Source: Phycisphaerales bacterium UBA1926
Lineage (GTDB): Bacteria > Planctomycetota > Phycisphaerae > Phycisphaerales > UBA1924
Direction of reading: 5' to 3'
DNA: 5,367 nucleotides
Assembly (NCBI GenBank): GCA_002337215.1
Contig: DDFO01000045.1
Coordinates: forward strand, 321-5,687
Shown here in pieces: positions 1-5,344 of the stretch; the first letter of the stretch is position 1, and each line of letters begins with the position of its first letter. The notes below the pieces were generated by a model. That model did not search any database and was not told where the DNA came from. It saw only the letters and a list, made by a program, of their open reading frames with translations. The position numbers and the translations under genes are program-made.

Positions 1-149
1 GCCGCGTACGCCTGGGGGTAGACGAGCTCGGGGCCGTTGTTGCCCCGCCGGACGGTGACTTTCTCTTCCTGGTCGCGCAGGTCGAGTTCGGTCAGGTCGT
101 TCTCGACCATGAGTTTGACGAGTTCCTTGAGTTTCCGAATATCGATCAT
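1..149 (-). CDS. accB: Biotin carboxyl carrier protein of acetyl-CoA carboxylase, N-terminal part (cut by window edge)
   Basis: Forty-nine full codons plus two bases are present, and the C-terminal end lies beyond the left edge. The protein begins MIDIRKLKELVKLMVENDLT, followed by ELDLRDQEEKVTVRRG. This matches the usual AccB opening: an (M)DIRKIKxLIxLVEES-like helix, then an acidic E-L-D/E-L strand and a V-x-V/I-R-R strand. AccB carries biotin between biotin carboxylase (AccC) and the carboxyltransferase, making malonyl-CoA for fatty-acid synthesis in the cytoplasm. The biotinyl domain with its MKM lysine would lie past the edge, so it cannot be checked. The start is fixed by a clear AAGGAG eight bases upstream. 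The gene follows an Xaa-Pro peptidase on the same strand with a 57-bp gap. In many bacteria (the Bacillus yqhT-efp-accB-accC order is the model) the same neighbours occur with efp between them; efp is absent here. The call rests on the N-terminus and the context together. Confidence 0.85.
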   Translation of the reverse strand, partial: MIDIRKLKELVKLMVENDLTELDLRDQEEKVTVRRGNNGPELVYPQAYA

Positions 150-157
150 GGTGTGTG

Positions 158-163
158 CTCCTT
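158..163 (-). promoter_or_regulatory. Ribosome binding site of accB
   Basis: On the minus strand AAGGAG lies eight bases before the accB ATG (149-147). It is the strongest Shine-Dalgarno sequence in the window. It fixes the accB start and implies accB has its own translation initiation even if it is co-transcribed with the upstream peptidase gene. Confidence 0.7.
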
Positions 164-179
164 CGCCGCGGCGTCCTCG

Positions 180-203
180 GACACCCTCGGCGAGGTCGGT
201 GTC
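180..203 (-). other. Inverted repeat between peptidase gene and accB
   Basis: GACACC (180-185) and GGTGTC (198-203) are perfect complements. They enclose a second short pairing, CCTCG (185-189) with CGAGG (191-195). The element lies just past the peptidase stop codon (209-207), before the accB ribosome binding site. No T-tract follows on the minus strand, so it does not look like an efficient intrinsic terminator. It could be an intercistronic processing or stabilising hairpin, or chance in GC-rich DNA. Confidence 0.3.
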
Positions 204-206
204 AGA

Positions 207-1361
207 TCAGATCGTTGCCCACTCGATATCCTTGGGCAGTGTGCAGAGATTTCGCCGGCCGCGCGGGGTCACCGCGTAGTCGTCTTCGATGCGGACGCCG
301 CCGATCCCGGGGAGGTAGATCCCCGGCTCGATCGTGACCACGTGCCCGGTGTCGAGCACGTCGTCGGATTGCGCACTCAGGCGCGGGTTCTCGTGGACGT
401 CCATCCCAAGGCCGTGCCCCAGACTGTGCGCGAACGCCTCGCCGTACCCGGCGTCGGTGATGACCTTCCGTGCGATCGCGTCGAGCTCGCGCCCCGTCAC
501 GCCCGGCTTGATCGCCGACGCGGCGGCTTCGTGCGCCTCGAGAACAACGCCGTAGACCTCGCGCATCTGCCGCGGCCAGCGTCCGAAGCCGAACGTGCGC
601 GTCATGTCGCTGCGATAGCCCATGTGCGTTGCGCCCCAGTCGATCAGCAGCGTCGAGTTGCGTGCGATCGGCACGTCCGCCGGGCTGTAGTGGGGGTGCG
701 ACCCGTTCGCGCCCGCGGCGACGATCGTGCCGAACGCGGGGGTCGATGAGCCGCGGGTCTTCATCTGGTATTCGAGTTCGGCGGTGAACTCGAGTTCGGT
801 CATGCCCGGCCGCAGATACTCCAACGCCGCGAGCAGGGCGTCCTGCTGGATGCGTGCCGCGGCGCGGATGTGCCTGATCTCGCTCTCGTCCTTTGCGATC
901 CGCAGATCGGCGACGAGGCCCGACGCGTGGCGGATCGACCGGACCGGAACTTTCTTCTTGCACGCTTCACGGAGGGCAGACTCGGCGCCGACCGTCAGGT
1001 GATCCGCCTGGAGCGCAACGCCGTCGAGCGAGCCCCGTTCGTGCAGTTCACCGAGCACCTCGGCGATCGCGCCCGACATCGTGCCCGAGCGCATCGTGAT
1101 CTTCGCGATGGGTCTGAACGCGTCGAGCTCTTCTTCGTACCGCCGGTCGCTGATGATCGTCGGCTTCCCGGTGCCCACGACGAGCACGCTGTCGCCCCCA
1201 AGGAACCCGGTGAGGTAACCCACGTCCACCGGGTTGGTAATAACGGCGTGCCCAACACCGAGTTCCCGGAGCGTCACGCGGAGCCGTTTCATGCGGCCGC
1301 GCGCGGTGTCGTGAACACGCGCGAGGGCTTTCGGGATGGCGTTCTTTTTACGCTGTGCCAT
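207..1361 (-). CDS. M24B-family Xaa-Pro metallopeptidase (aminopeptidase P / prolidase-like)
   Basis: The 384-residue protein has a creatinase-type N-terminal domain (about residues 20-155, with ITNPVDVGYLTGF) and a pita-bread M24 catalytic domain (about 160-380). All five expected metal ligands are present: D241 in LIDWG, D252 in SDMTRTF, H316 in HSLGHGLGMDVHE, E345 in IEPGIY, and E359 in GVRIEDD. H224 of HPHY and H323 of DVHE also fit the family. Members remove an N-terminal residue preceding proline, or split Xaa-Pro dipeptides, using two metal ions in the cytoplasm; the sequence does not decide between the two activities. Length is typical of the short Bacillus YqhT-like group, often found beside efp/accB. 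The frame stays open upstream to 1454, but I start at MAQRKKNAIP: the extra 31 residues lack family similarity and would overlap the upstream terminator. No good Shine-Dalgarno precedes this ATG, so the start is probable rather than certain. The first 20 residues are basic and not conserved. Confidence 0.93.
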   Translation of the reverse strand: MAQRKKNAIPKALARVHDTARGRMKRLRVTLRELGVGHAVITNPVDVGYLTGFLGGDSVLVVGTGKPTIISDRRYEEELDAFRPIAKITMRSGTMSGAIAEVLGELHERGSLDGVALQADHLTVGAESALREACKKKVPVRSIRHASGLVADLRIAKDESEIRHIRAAARIQQDALLAALEYLRPGMTELEFTAELEYQMKTRGSSTPAFGTIVAAGANGSHPHYSPADVPIARNSTLLIDWGATHMGYRSDMTRTFGFGRWPRQMREVYGVVLEAHEAAASAIKPGVTGRELDAIARKVITDAGYGEAFAHSLGHGLGMDVHENPRLSAQSDDVLDTGHVVTIEPGIYLPGIGGVRIEDDYAVTPRGRRNLCTLPKDIEWATI

Positions 1362-1369
1362 TGGCGTCC

Positions 1370-1375
1370 ATGATA
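1370..1375 (-). promoter_or_regulatory. Candidate -10 box of the peptidase gene
   Basis: On the minus strand TATCAT (five of six matches to TATAAT) ends eight bases before the A of the peptidase ATG. Transcription would then begin at or within a base or two of the start codon, giving a leaderless or nearly leaderless mRNA. This would agree with the missing Shine-Dalgarno sequence. No matching -35 hexamer is visible 16-18 bases upstream, so this is tentative. Confidence 0.3.
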
Positions 1376-1430
1376 GGCGGTGACGCGTTCCGCCGCCTTG
1401 CTGTGCGCCCCACGGCACGCGCGCAGAAAG

Positions 1431-1462
1431 ACGCCCCGGGGGTACGGAAACCACCGGGGCGT
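1431..1462 (-). terminator. Rho-independent terminator-like hairpin
   Basis: ACGCCCCGG (1431-1439) pairs perfectly with CCGGGGCGT (1454-1462). After one G-A mismatch, GGT (1441-1443) pairs with ACC (1450-1452), leaving a six-base loop. On the minus strand the stem is followed by CTTTCT, a short pyrimidine tract with four T in six. It lies about 40 bases past the stop codon of the secreted protein gene, so it most likely ends that transcript and separates it from the peptidase-accB unit. On the plus strand the stem is followed by TCTCTCCT, but no plus-strand gene precedes it. Confidence 0.7.
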
Positions 1463-1503
1463 TCTCTCCTCAGGTCAGATCGTTCGCACCGAGTGCGCCA
1501 AGA

Positions 1504-2466
1504 TCACTCGCAGCCGGCGGTGAACGAATCGACGAACAGCCCAACGTCGGCGAGATCAACGTCGTTGTCGCCGTCGAGGTCGGCGCCGAGTCGGCCTTCG
1601 ATCGCGAGCATGATGAACGTCTGCACGTCGCCCAGATCGAGCACGCCCGTCAGGTCGAGATCCGCGGGGCAGGCATCGCCCACATCGACCGCGTGGAGCG
1701 ACGCAACGGGCCGGCCGACATCGACCGAACGCAGCACCGCGCCCGTCTCGAGTTCCACCTCGAGCAGCTCGCCCGACGAGTCGGCGACGAGCACACGCCC
1801 GCCCACGAGCGTCGCGAGCCCGGTCGCGTCCGACCCGATGAAGTGATCCTGCGCGTAGATCCCGTTGAACTCGTCGTACCGGTAGATCTTCCCGTTTATC
1901 GAGCCCAGCACGACGGTCAACCCCGAGAAGCTCATCGAGTTGATCGCGCCCCCGCACGCGGCGAAGAACTGGAAGTTGTTGTCCGGGAACGCGTCGGCGA
2001 GCGGGGCCCGTTCGGCGATCGTGTTCAGCCCGCCGTAGTACAGGTTGCCCCAGTGTGTGCCGAGACCCGTGACGCCCCCGAAGAAGGTCGTGACGCTGCT
2101 CTCGACCGCGCCGCTCTCCGGGTCGATCTTCTGGATCTCCCCGTCGGTGTCGGCGGCGTAGAGCCAGGTGCCGTCGGTCGAGACCGCAGCCGCGTCCACG
2201 CTGGTCGAGAACCCGCCGACCGTCTGGGCCGTGTCGAGATCGACAACGGTGATCGTGCCGTTCGCGTCGCTGTAGTAGCCGCGACGCCCGATCGTCGTGA
2301 GCGCCCGCACGGGGGTGTCCGCCAGTGCGAGCGGCGACACGTTCCTGGAGTCGGTGTCGTACGCCAGGATGGCCCCGTCGGTTGTTCCAACGAGCACGGT
2401 GTCCGCCGCGGCCAGCGAGACAAGGCCGGTGGAAAGAGCGAGCATGGTGATCAGATTGCGATGCAT
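1504..2466 (-). CDS. Exported beta-propeller protein with C-terminal dockerin-like calcium-binding tail
   Basis: This 320-residue protein has a signal peptide at about residues 1-21: MHRN, a hydrophobic stretch ITMLALSTGLVSLA, and an AAA cleavage region. Residues 22-250 hold about six degenerate strand repeats of WD40/PQQ-like propeller type, for example VLVGTTDGAILAYDT, LYAADTDGEIQKIDPESGAV and VLVADSSGELLEVELETGAV. Residues 266-319 form a Cys-bracketed pair of dockerin-like loops: D269-x-D271...D280 and D296-x-D298-x-D300...D307, with C266 and C319 likely disulfide-bonded. Position 5 of the first loop is Thr instead of Asp. Such tails are frequent on exported proteins of Phycisphaerales. 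It is probably secreted or surface-bound; the ligand or enzyme activity, if any, is unknown, and I see no catalytic motif. The frame extends 19 codons upstream, but the chosen ATG has AAGGA seven bases before it and starts directly with the signal peptide. It appears to be a single-gene unit ending at the hairpin at 1431-1462. Confidence 0.88.
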   Translation of the reverse strand: MHRNLITMLALSTGLVSLAAADTVLVGTTDGAILAYDTDSRNVSPLALADTPVRALTTIGRRGYYSDANGTITVVDLDTAQTVGGFSTSVDAAAVSTDGTWLYAADTDGEIQKIDPESGAVESSVTTFFGGVTGLGTHWGNLYYGGLNTIAERAPLADAFPDNNFQFFAACGGAINSMSFSGLTVVLGSINGKIYRYDEFNGIYAQDHFIGSDATGLATLVGGRVLVADSSGELLEVELETGAVLRSVDVGRPVASLHAVDVGDACPADLDLTGVLDLGDVQTFIMLAIEGRLGADLDGDNDVDLADVGLFVDSFTAGCE

Positions 2467-2473
2467 GGTGTGT

Positions 2474-2480
2474 TCCTTCT
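2474..2480 (-). promoter_or_regulatory. Ribosome binding site of the secreted beta-propeller gene
   Basis: On the minus strand AGAAGGA lies seven bases before the ATG at 2466-2464. It decides this start over the upstream in-frame ATG at 2523, which would place charged residues in front of the signal peptide. The leader GAAGGA...ACACACCATG resembles the accB leader. Confidence 0.6.
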
Positions 2481-2653
2481 TCTCATCGAATAAGTCGGGT
2501 GATGGGGCGAGCCGGTTGGGCAAGGTCCTCGGCCGGGCGGGGATCCATCCCGGGCCAGCGATACCACCATCATGCGGCCCGATACCGCACCCTCAACCCA
2601 CCTTCTGAGAGGGCTTGACGCAGAACGGTCTGATCTCATGTCGTTCAGCCTGG
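2481..2653. other. Non-coding gap between the regulator and secreted-protein genes
   Basis: No credible gene lies here. The longer open frames entering it are antisense or out-of-frame shadows without family similarity. A short GGGAT/ATCCC inverted repeat occurs around 2540-2551, but its two-base spacer makes it a palindrome more than a hairpin. A promoter for the minus-strand secreted-protein gene is expected here. The best hexamers I could find (TTGAGG around 2592-2597 on the minus strand) have no good -10 partner, so none is called. Confidence 0.4.
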
Positions 2654-2669
2654 CCGTGGGGCGCCACGG
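2654..2669 (-). terminator. Weak hairpin just after the LuxR-type regulator gene
   Basis: CCGTGG (2654-2659) and CCACGG (2664-2669) are perfect complements with a four-base loop, eight bases past the regulator stop codon. There is no T-tract after it on the minus strand, so it would be at best a weak or factor-dependent terminator, or a 3'-end stabilising hairpin. Confidence 0.3.
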
Positions 2670-2677
2670 ACACCGCG

Positions 2678-3499
2678 TCATTCACGGTCCGGCCGATCCC
2701 CGTCCGGCCTGCACCGACCGATGAACCGCGCGAGCAACTCTGGCCGGCTCGAGGCGTCGAAGTGCCGGTACAGCTTCGTCGCATGCTCGTGCACCGTCGC
2801 TTTGCTCAGGCCGAGCTCGGCGGCGATCTCCTTCTCGCTCAGCCCTTCGAGCAGCAGCCCGAGCACCTCGCGTTGGCGCTTGGGGAGGTCACGCAGCCCC
2901 GGCTCCGCGCCCGACGCGAGCGCCCCGCCCATCAGCGCGGCGATCTGGTCGTGCAGCAGCGCGAGCAGCCGACGCTCACGCGGCGTGAACCCATCCTCGC
3001 CCACGGCCCGGTGGACCCAGAGCGTGCTGACCGTTCGGGTCCGCGGCACCTGGCGGATCGAGAAGATGTAATCGTCGATGCCGCAGGCGCGGTGGACCTC
3101 GTTGAACGCGCGCGAGCGTTCCCAGACCGCCGGCCCGCCCCAGATCGCGTCCCGCGTCAGCGTCACGCCCCGCTCGCGCTCCGCGCCGAACATCCGCGTC
3201 ACCACCGGGTACTCGGGCTTCTGCTCGGCAGGGCCCTTCGAGGCGTACTCCTGCCAGCGGCGTGCGGCCCGGTCGTCCTCCCAGCCGGTGCGGAAGAGCC
3301 CGACAGCCTCGTTGGGTTCGCCCGAGCCGAGCCCGGTGAGCTCCGAGGCGATGACGACTCGCGCGCACAAGAGCGAGCGCAGCCCCTCGTTGAGATGCTC
3401 GGGCCAGGCCGCCCGGTCGCTGCCCCGCTCCAGACATTCTCCGAGGATCACCGTGCATTTCATGATGTCCGCGGCGCGGACCCGACCGATTCGGCGCAT
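2678..3499 (-). CDS. LuxR-family (GerE-type HTH) transcriptional regulator
   Basis: The 273-residue protein has a clear GerE-type DNA-binding domain at about residues 203-262. LPKRQREVLGLLLEGLSEKE is followed by IAAELGLSKATVHEHATKLYRHF; the second helix-turn-helix segment (GLSKATVHEHATKLYRHF) is textbook for the family. Residues 1-195 form an unassigned, probably sensory domain with GAF-like size. It is rich in Arg and Trp and has no receiver-domain phosphorylation motif that I can see, so this is not a classical two-component response regulator. It has no membrane segment and should be a cytoplasmic DNA-binding protein; the signal it senses is unknown. The chosen ATG (MRRIGRV...) has GGGAG six bases upstream. 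The frame remains open for 40 codons beyond it, reaching into the glgP start region, and an internal Met at residue 13 is a weaker alternative. It is divergent from glgP, which makes glgP a plausible target by position only. Confidence 0.9.
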   Translation of the reverse strand: MRRIGRVRAADIMKCTVILGECLERGSDRAAWPEHLNEGLRSLLCARVVIASELTGLGSGEPNEAVGLFRTGWEDDRAARRWQEYASKGPAEQKPEYPVVTRMFGAERERGVTLTRDAIWGGPAVWERSRAFNEVHRACGIDDYIFSIRQVPRTRTVSTLWVHRAVGEDGFTPRERRLLALLHDQIAALMGGALASGAEPGLRDLPKRQREVLGLLLEGLSEKEIAAELGLSKATVHEHATKLYRHFDASSRPELLARFIGRCRPDGDRPDRE

Positions 3500-3516
3500 T
3501 TGTTGCTCCCGGGGAC

Positions 3517-3545
3517 ACCCTACCTGCACCGGTCCGGCTCGCCAA
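3517..3545 (-). promoter_or_regulatory. Weak candidate promoter of the LuxR-type regulator
   Basis: On the minus strand TTGGCG (3545-3540) and TAGGGT (3522-3517) are separated by 17 bases, the ideal spacing, but match the consensus at only four and three of six positions. The start site would fall about ten bases before the ribosome binding site GGGAG. The -35 hexamer overlaps the inverted repeat at 3535-3549, so a bound protein there could block it. Confidence 0.2.
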
Positions 3546-3549
3546 GCCG
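3535..3549. repeat. Inverted repeat 1 in the divergent intergenic region
   Basis: CGGCT (3535-3539) and AGCCG (3545-3549) are complementary, separated by five bases. It is the weakest of three consecutive inverted repeats between the regulator and glgP. It could be part of an operator; five-base arms alone are easily found by chance in GC-rich DNA. Confidence 0.3.
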
Positions 3550-3565
3550 ATCTATGGTGTTGCGG

Positions 3566-3582
3566 CGTCCGAGAATCGGACG
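3566..3582. promoter_or_regulatory. 17-bp palindrome upstream of glgP (candidate operator or 5' hairpin)
   Basis: CGTCCGA (3566-3572) and TCGGACG (3576-3582) are perfect seven-base complements around GAA. LuxR-type HTH dimers bind dyad-symmetric sites of roughly this size, so it could be an operator for the divergent regulator. As RNA it would form a stable stem with a three-base loop near the glgP mRNA 5' end. A lone TATGGT (3553-3558) just upstream could be a -10 box that starts transcription at about 3565, but no -35 supports it. Confidence 0.4.
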
Positions 3583-3585
3583 TTG

Positions 3586-3601
3586 GCGCGAACCGTCGCG
3601 C
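3586..3601 (+). other. Hairpin immediately before the glgP ribosome binding site
   Basis: GCGCGA (3586-3591) and TCGCGC (3596-3601) are perfect six-base complements with a four-base loop. The stem ends four bases before the Shine-Dalgarno GAGGAG. It could affect ribosome access or mRNA stability of glgP. No alternative pairing that would sequester the GAGGAG is obvious, so a riboswitch-like mechanism is not claimed. Confidence 0.35.
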
Positions 3602-3605
3602 AACC

Positions 3606-3611
3606 GAGGAG
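3606..3611 (+). promoter_or_regulatory. Ribosome binding site of glgP
   Basis: GAGGAG lies seven bases before the ATG at 3619. It selects this start over the in-frame ATG at 3583, which has no Shine-Dalgarno and overlaps the palindrome region. Confidence 0.7.
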
Positions 3612-3618
3612 CCCACCA

Positions 3619-5340
3619 ATGACCCGCCTTGCCAACGACATCGCCTACCTGAGCCTTGAGATCGGGTTCGAGGCCGAGATCCCGACCTATTCCGGAGGGC
3701 TCGGCGTCCTCGCGGGCGACACGCTCAAGGCGGCCGCCGACGTGGGGCTGCCCTACGTGGGCGTCACGCTCCTTTACCGGGGCGGTTATTTCAGCCAGAA
3801 ACTGGCACCCGACGGCGGGCAGACCCCCGAGCCACACCCCTGGAACCCCGAGGGCACGCTCCGCGCCATGAGCCCCCGCATCGTGGTCCCGCTCGACGGA
3901 CGCGAGGTCGTCATCAGGGCGTGGCGCCTCGACATCCACGGCGTCAACGGGCACATCGTGCCGGTGTACTACCTCGACAGTGACCTGCCGGAGAACGACG
4001 CCGAGGCCCGCAAGCTCACCGACCGCCTCTACGACGGGGGGCCCGACCACCGCATCCGCCAGGAGGCGATCCTTGGCATCGGCGGTCGCCGCATCCTCCG
4101 CGCCATCGGGCACGACGTGAAGACGCTCCATATGAACGAGGGGCACGCGTCGTTCCTCTGCATCGAGCTGCTCAGCGAATACTTTGCACGCGTCCGCGAG
4201 CAGACGGGCCAGGACGCCAAGCTCGACGCCGCGGCGGTCGCGCACGTGCGTCACAAGTGCGTCTTCACGACCCACACCCCCGTCGAGGCGGGGCACGATC
4301 GGTTCGGGATCGACAGTGTGCGCACGATCGTGGGCGATCACCCGCTGTTCGACCGCCCCGATCTGTATGGCGAGCCGGGGATTCTCAACACGACGCGTCT
4401 CGCGATGAACTTCTCCAAGTTCTGCAACGCCGTCGCTCGCAAGCACGGCGAGATCAGCCGGAAGATGTTCCCGGGATACCCGATCCGTTCGATCACCAAC
4501 GGCGTGCACGCGACGAGTTGGGCGAGCCCCCGCCTCCGGGAACTTTTTGACGAGCACATGCCCCTCTGGCGACAGGACAACCACGACCTCCGGCTCGCCC
4601 ACGCGATCCCCGGCAAGGACCTCTGGCGCGCGCACACCGAGGCGAAGGCCGAGATGCTCGGGAAGGTCACCGAGCGGACGGGCGTCGCCTTCGACCCCGA
4701 GGCGCTCACGATCGTCTTCTCACGCCGGATGACGGACTACAAGCGCCCGGCATTGATCTTCGCCGACATCGCTCGGCTCAAGCGGATCGCGAAGAACGTG
4801 GGGCCCATCCAGTTCATCTTCGCGGGCAAGGCCCATCCCCACGACGGGCGAGGGCAGGACATCATCCGCAGCATTCACCGCGCCGCGAAGGAGTTGGAGG
4901 GGACCGTCCCCGTTGCGTTCTACCCCGACTACGACATCGCGATCACGCGGCACCTGGTCGCGGGGGCGGACGTCTGGCTCAACAACCCGCGCCCGCCCCT
5001 CGAGGCGAGCGGGACGAGCGGCATGAAGGCCGCGCTCAACGGGGTGCCCAGCCTCTCGACCCTCGACGGCTGGTGGATCGAGGGGTGCGTGCCCGGCGAG
5101 ACGGGTTGGGTCATCGGCGATGAACGCGAGGCACCCGAGAAGGGCCCGCTGCTCGACGAGTACGACGTCGCGCACGCCGAGTCGATGTATCAATCGATCG
5201 AGAAGACGATACTGCCGCTCTTCCGCCGGGACCGCGAGGGGTGGATCCGCGTGATGAAGAACGCGATCGCGCTGAACGGGTCGTACTTCACGACGCAGCG
5301 GATGGTGAGCGAGTACGCGCTGCGGGCGTATACGGCGTAA
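3619..5340 (+). CDS. glgP: Alpha-glucan (glycogen/maltodextrin) phosphorylase, short GT35 form
   Basis: The 573-residue protein cleaves terminal alpha-1,4-linked glucose from glycogen or maltodextrin with phosphate, releasing glucose-1-phosphate in the cytoplasm. It opens with IAYLSLEIGFEAEIPTYSGG and LGVLAGDTLKAAADVGLPYVGV, the glycine-rich entry motif of this alpha-glucan phosphorylase group. Then come HMNEGHASF (171-179), TTHTPVEAGHDRF with likely catalytic H219, ITNGVHATSW (292-301), the phosphate-site motif SRRMTDYKRP (368-377; R370 and K375 equivalent to muscle phosphorylase R569 and K574), and EASGTSGMKAALNGVPSLST. K470 of GMK is the expected pyridoxal-phosphate lysine, and TLDGWWIEG follows. 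The C-terminus NGSYFTTQRMVSEYALRAY is the normal family end. At 573 residues it is much shorter than ~800-residue enzymes and begins where their catalytic core begins. It thus lacks the N-terminal extra domain, as other short bacterial members do. All key residues are present, so it should be active. It is divergent from a LuxR-type regulator. Confidence 0.95.
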   Translation: MTRLANDIAYLSLEIGFEAEIPTYSGGLGVLAGDTLKAAADVGLPYVGVTLLYRGGYFSQKLAPDGGQTPEPHPWNPEGTLRAMSPRIVVPLDGREVVIRAWRLDIHGVNGHIVPVYYLDSDLPENDAEARKLTDRLYDGGPDHRIRQEAILGIGGRRILRAIGHDVKTLHMNEGHASFLCIELLSEYFARVREQTGQDAKLDAAAVAHVRHKCVFTTHTPVEAGHDRFGIDSVRTIVGDHPLFDRPDLYGEPGILNTTRLAMNFSKFCNAVARKHGEISRKMFPGYPIRSITNGVHATSWASPRLRELFDEHMPLWRQDNHDLRLAHAIPGKDLWRAHTEAKAEMLGKVTERTGVAFDPEALTIVFSRRMTDYKRPALIFADIARLKRIAKNVGPIQFIFAGKAHPHDGRGQDIIRSIHRAAKELEGTVPVAFYPDYDIAITRHLVAGADVWLNNPRPPLEASGTSGMKAALNGVPSLSTLDGWWIEGCVPGETGWVIGDEREAPEKGPLLDEYDVAHAESMYQSIEKTILPLFRRDREGWIRVMKNAIALNGSYFTTQRMVSEYALRAYTA

Positions 5341-5344
5341 CGAT

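Noticed and set aside
207..216. Ten-base match TCAGATCGTT shared with about 1475-1484
   Set aside because: Several ten-base matches are expected by chance in a window this size, and the two copies have unrelated flanks and contexts.
773..799. Near-duplicate GAGTTCGGCGGTGAA / CTCGAGTTCGG stretch
   Set aside because: It lies inside the peptidase gene and encodes ELEFTAELEY, a conserved acidic helix region; it needs no separate explanation.
1348..1371. A tiny minus-strand ORF (MDANGTA, stop) overlapping the peptidase start in another frame
   Set aside because: No ribosome binding site. Its ATG overlaps the candidate -10 TATCAT, so it would not be transcribed if that promoter is real. A seven-codon ORF is easily chance.
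1693..2493. A 266-codon plus-strand open frame opposite the secreted protein
   Set aside because: It is the Arg/Val-rich mirror of a gene with signal peptide, repeats and dockerin-like tail; no independent support.
2616..2645. TTGACG on the plus strand as a -35 box
   Set aside because: No -10 at proper spacing and no plus-strand gene downstream until glgP, about 1 kb away.
2615..3622. A 335-codon plus-strand open frame opposite the LuxR-type regulator
   Set aside because: It is antisense to a gene with an unmistakable HTH domain and its own ribosome binding site. The translation is Arg/Pro/Ala-rich with no recognisable domain.
3520..4635. A 371-codon open frame on the minus strand opposite glgP
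   Set aside because: It is antisense to a well-supported phosphorylase. The translation is Val/Asp/Arg/Glu-rich with no family likeness, as expected for the mirror of a GC-rich gene with strong third-position bias.
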